64,000 nt of DNA from an uncultured Eubacterium sp. (GTDB lineage: Bacteria > Bacillota > Clostridia > Lachnospirales > Lachnospiraceae). How positions within the stretch are numbered: the stretch's first letter is position 1; each line of letters starts with the position of its first letter. Location: the NCBI GenBank assembly GCA_949959185.1, contig CATLIX010000003.1, forward strand, positions 1 to 64,000, read 5' to 3'. Positions 62,471 to 64,000 of this stretch are shown piece after piece. The notes beneath the pieces are model-generated. The model saw nothing but the letters and a program-made list of their open reading frames with translations. It was not told the DNA's origin and ran no database searches. The position numbers were made by a program, and so were the translations under genes.

Positions 62471-63358
62471 ATGGATATAAAAGCAGAAATTGCAGTCCGG
62501 ACAGAACAGATTGAAGCTGTAATCAGAGCGTATCTTCCGGAAGAAGAAGGCCTGCAGAAAACGGTGATATCAGCCATGAATTACAGCCTGCTGGCAGGCG
62601 GAAAACGTCTGCGGCCCATGCTGATGCAGGAAACTTACCGCATGTTCGGCGGCAGGTCCAAAGTAGTAGAGCCTTTTATGGCGGCAATAGAGATGATACA
62701 TACCTATTCTCTGGTACATGATGATCTGCCCGCCATGGATAACGATGAATACCGGCGGGGGAAAAAAACCACCCATGCACAGTTTGGGGAAGCCATGGGA
62801 ATTCTGGCCGGCGACGGACTGCTGAATTACGCTTTTGAAACTGCGGCGAAAGCCTTTGAGACAGAACCGGGAAATGCCCGTATCGGAAAGGCCTTCCAGG
62901 TCCTTGCCGGGAAATCCGGGATTTACGGAATGCTGGGCGGACAGTGTGTGGATGTGGAGATGGAAGGAAAGCCTGTGACAGAAGAAACACTGCAGTTTAT
63001 TTACCGCCTGAAAACCGGGGCGCTGCTGGAAAGCGCCATGCTCATCGGCGCCATACTGGCCGGAGCCACCGGAAGCGAACAGCGGCAGGTGGAGCAGGCG
63101 GCCGGAGAACTGGGTATGGCTTTTCAGATACAGGACGATATTCTGGATGTGACCGGCAGCACGGAGGTTCTGGGCAAGCCCACGGGCAGCGATGAAAAGA
63201 ATCATAAGACTACTTATGTGACCCTTTGGGGGATTGAGAAAGGGAAAGCGGAAGTAGAAAGGCTTTCCAGACACAGTGTGGAATTAATCAATACGCTGGT
63301 AGTGAAAAATGAATTTCTGACAAATCTGATGCTGGAACTGATACAACGGGAAAAATAG
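62471..63358 (+). CDS. ispA: Polyprenyl synthetase (farnesyl/geranylgeranyl diphosphate synthase)
   Basis: The 295-residue enzyme condenses isopentenyl diphosphate with allylic diphosphates. It has the first Asp-rich motif HDDLPAMDND, the second FQIQDDILD, and GGKRLRPML for substrate binding. ATG at 62471 with AAAGGACAGGAC upstream is preferred, and the preceding 66 bases in frame have no start signal. It sits between xseB and dxs, the usual order. Confidence 0.92.
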   Translation: MDIKAEIAVRTEQIEAVIRAYLPEEEGLQKTVISAMNYSLLAGGKRLRPMLMQETYRMFGGRSKVVEPFMAAIEMIHTYSLVHDDLPAMDNDEYRRGKKTTHAQFGEAMGILAGDGLLNYAFETAAKAFETEPGNARIGKAFQVLAGKSGIYGMLGGQCVDVEMEGKPVTEETLQFIYRLKTGALLESAMLIGAILAGATGSEQRQVEQAAGELGMAFQIQDDILDVTGSTEVLGKPTGSDEKNHKTTYVTLWGIEKGKAEVERLSRHSVELINTLVVKNEFLTNLMLELIQREK

Positions 63359-63409
63359 CCTGATGAACGGGTGATAAGTAACGATACAGGAGAAGGAAGG
63401 GGATTATCT

Positions 63410-64000
63410 ATGGTATTGGAGAAAATAGAGGAACCCAACGATATAAAAAAACTGGAAGAATCAGAGTTACCGGTACTGGCAGAGGAAATCAGAGAATTTC
63501 TGATTCGGCAGGTTGCGGAGCATGGCGGTCATCTGGCGTCCAACCTTGGGGTGGTGGAGCTTACGATGGCCCTGCACCTGTTTTTTCAGTTGCCGGAGGA
63601 TAAAATAATCTGGGATGTGGGACACCAGTCCTATACCCATAAACTGCTGACGGGCCGGAAAAAGGGGTTTGACAGTCTGCGGCAGTTCGGCGGCATGAGC
63701 GGATTTCCCAAACGGAAAGAAAGCAGATGTGACAGTTTTGATACGGGACACAGTTCCACTTCCATTTCAGCAGGGCTGGGCTATGCGGCGGCCAGAGAAC
63801 TGACCGGAGAAGACTACAGGGTGGTTTCTGTTATCGGGGACGGAGCACTGACCGGAGGAATGGCCTATGAAGCCTTAAACAATGCTTCCAGGTTAAAGAC
63901 GAATTTTATTATTGTGCTGAACGACAACAAAATGTCCATTTCAGAAAATGTGGGAGGCCTCTCCAGACATCTCATCAATCTGCGTACGGCGGACGCTTAT
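63410..64000 (+). CDS. dxs: 1-deoxy-D-xylulose-5-phosphate synthase, N-terminal part
   Basis: The first 197 codons are present and the gene runs past the window end. DXS joins pyruvate and glyceraldehyde 3-phosphate, the entry to the MEP isoprenoid pathway. Visible family motifs are [55 protein letters not shown] and the thiamine diphosphate motif [19 protein letters not shown], which ends near [18 protein letters not shown] precedes the ATG. ispA directly upstream supplies the next steps. Confidence 0.95.
   Translation, partial: MVLEKIEEPNDIKKLEESELPVLAEEIREFLIRQVAEHGGHLASNLGVVELTMALHLFFQLPEDKIIWDVGHQSYTHKLLTGRKKGFDSLRQFGGMSGFPKRKESRCDSFDTGHSSTSISAGLGYAAARELTGEDYRVVSVIGDGALTGGMAYEALNNASRLKTNFIIVLNDNKMSISENVGGLSRHLINLRTADAY

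Overview
The window reads as a chromosomal segment of an anaerobic, endospore-forming member of the Clostridia, most likely family Lachnospiraceae. The grounds are strong purine-rich Shine-Dalgarno sites, short gaps and ATGA overlaps, electron-bifurcating NfnAB, an FprA flavodiiron protein, the Fe-S type split L-serine dehydratase, and the sporulation genes spoIVA, spoIIIAA-AH and spoIIM. Nearly all genes are ordinary core genes. There is no prophage, transposase, CRISPR array or rRNA. One tRNA (Arg, CCG) is present.

Layout. 1-5.7 kb: multi-hairpin repeats, then redox genes (nfnA, nfnB, fprA) and serine dehydratase. 5.9-7.9 kb: ECF sigma factor, zinc anti-sigma factor and two small membrane proteins. 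8.3-15.1 kb: an ABC sugar importer without its own ATPase (binding-protein gene broken by an amber codon), a LacI regulator, malQ and a lipid kinase. 15.2-22.1 kb: spoIVA, a coiled-coil protein, a metallo-hydrolase, rnhA, alaS and rpsU. 22.2-28.9 kb: a class-M-like sirtuin, a candidate small RNA and the complete spoIIIA operon behind a good sigma-E promoter. 29.2-37.6 kb: deoB, a MATE exporter, the AmmeMemoRadiSam triad (function unknown), pepF and prfC. 37.8-43.4 kb: LytTR-DUF3021-ABC exporter module, a PdaA-like deacetylase and an orphan KdpDE-like pair. 43.7-50.3 kb: trxA, recA (with SOS box), recX, rny, nudF-like, spoIIM and xerD. 50.3-53.8 kb: shikimate genes, aroF-aroE facing aroD-aroK. 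53.9-64 kb: tRNA-Arg, an SH3 protein, rluF, ligA, metA, an Asp23 gene, nusB, xseA, xseB, ispA and the 5' part of dxs.

The unexplained material is mostly between genes. (1) Two 144-146 bp elements at 17402 and 28942 share terminal repeats and a series of hairpins whose stems differ in sequence but keep pairing. (2) A second repeat family at 5673, 7983, 55289 and 55431 sits behind genes and carries its own terminator. (3) A 150-nt transcript candidate lies at 23310-23454 with promoter and terminator. (4) A nested multi-stem structure lies just after rny. Other points of note are a sigma-factor gene whose best ribosome-binding site points at an ATC codon, the amber-interrupted sugar-binding protein, and a sirtuin of the SirTM type without its usual macrodomain partner.

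Coordinates come from reading the sequence by eye. Family names rest on recalled motifs and not on database searches.
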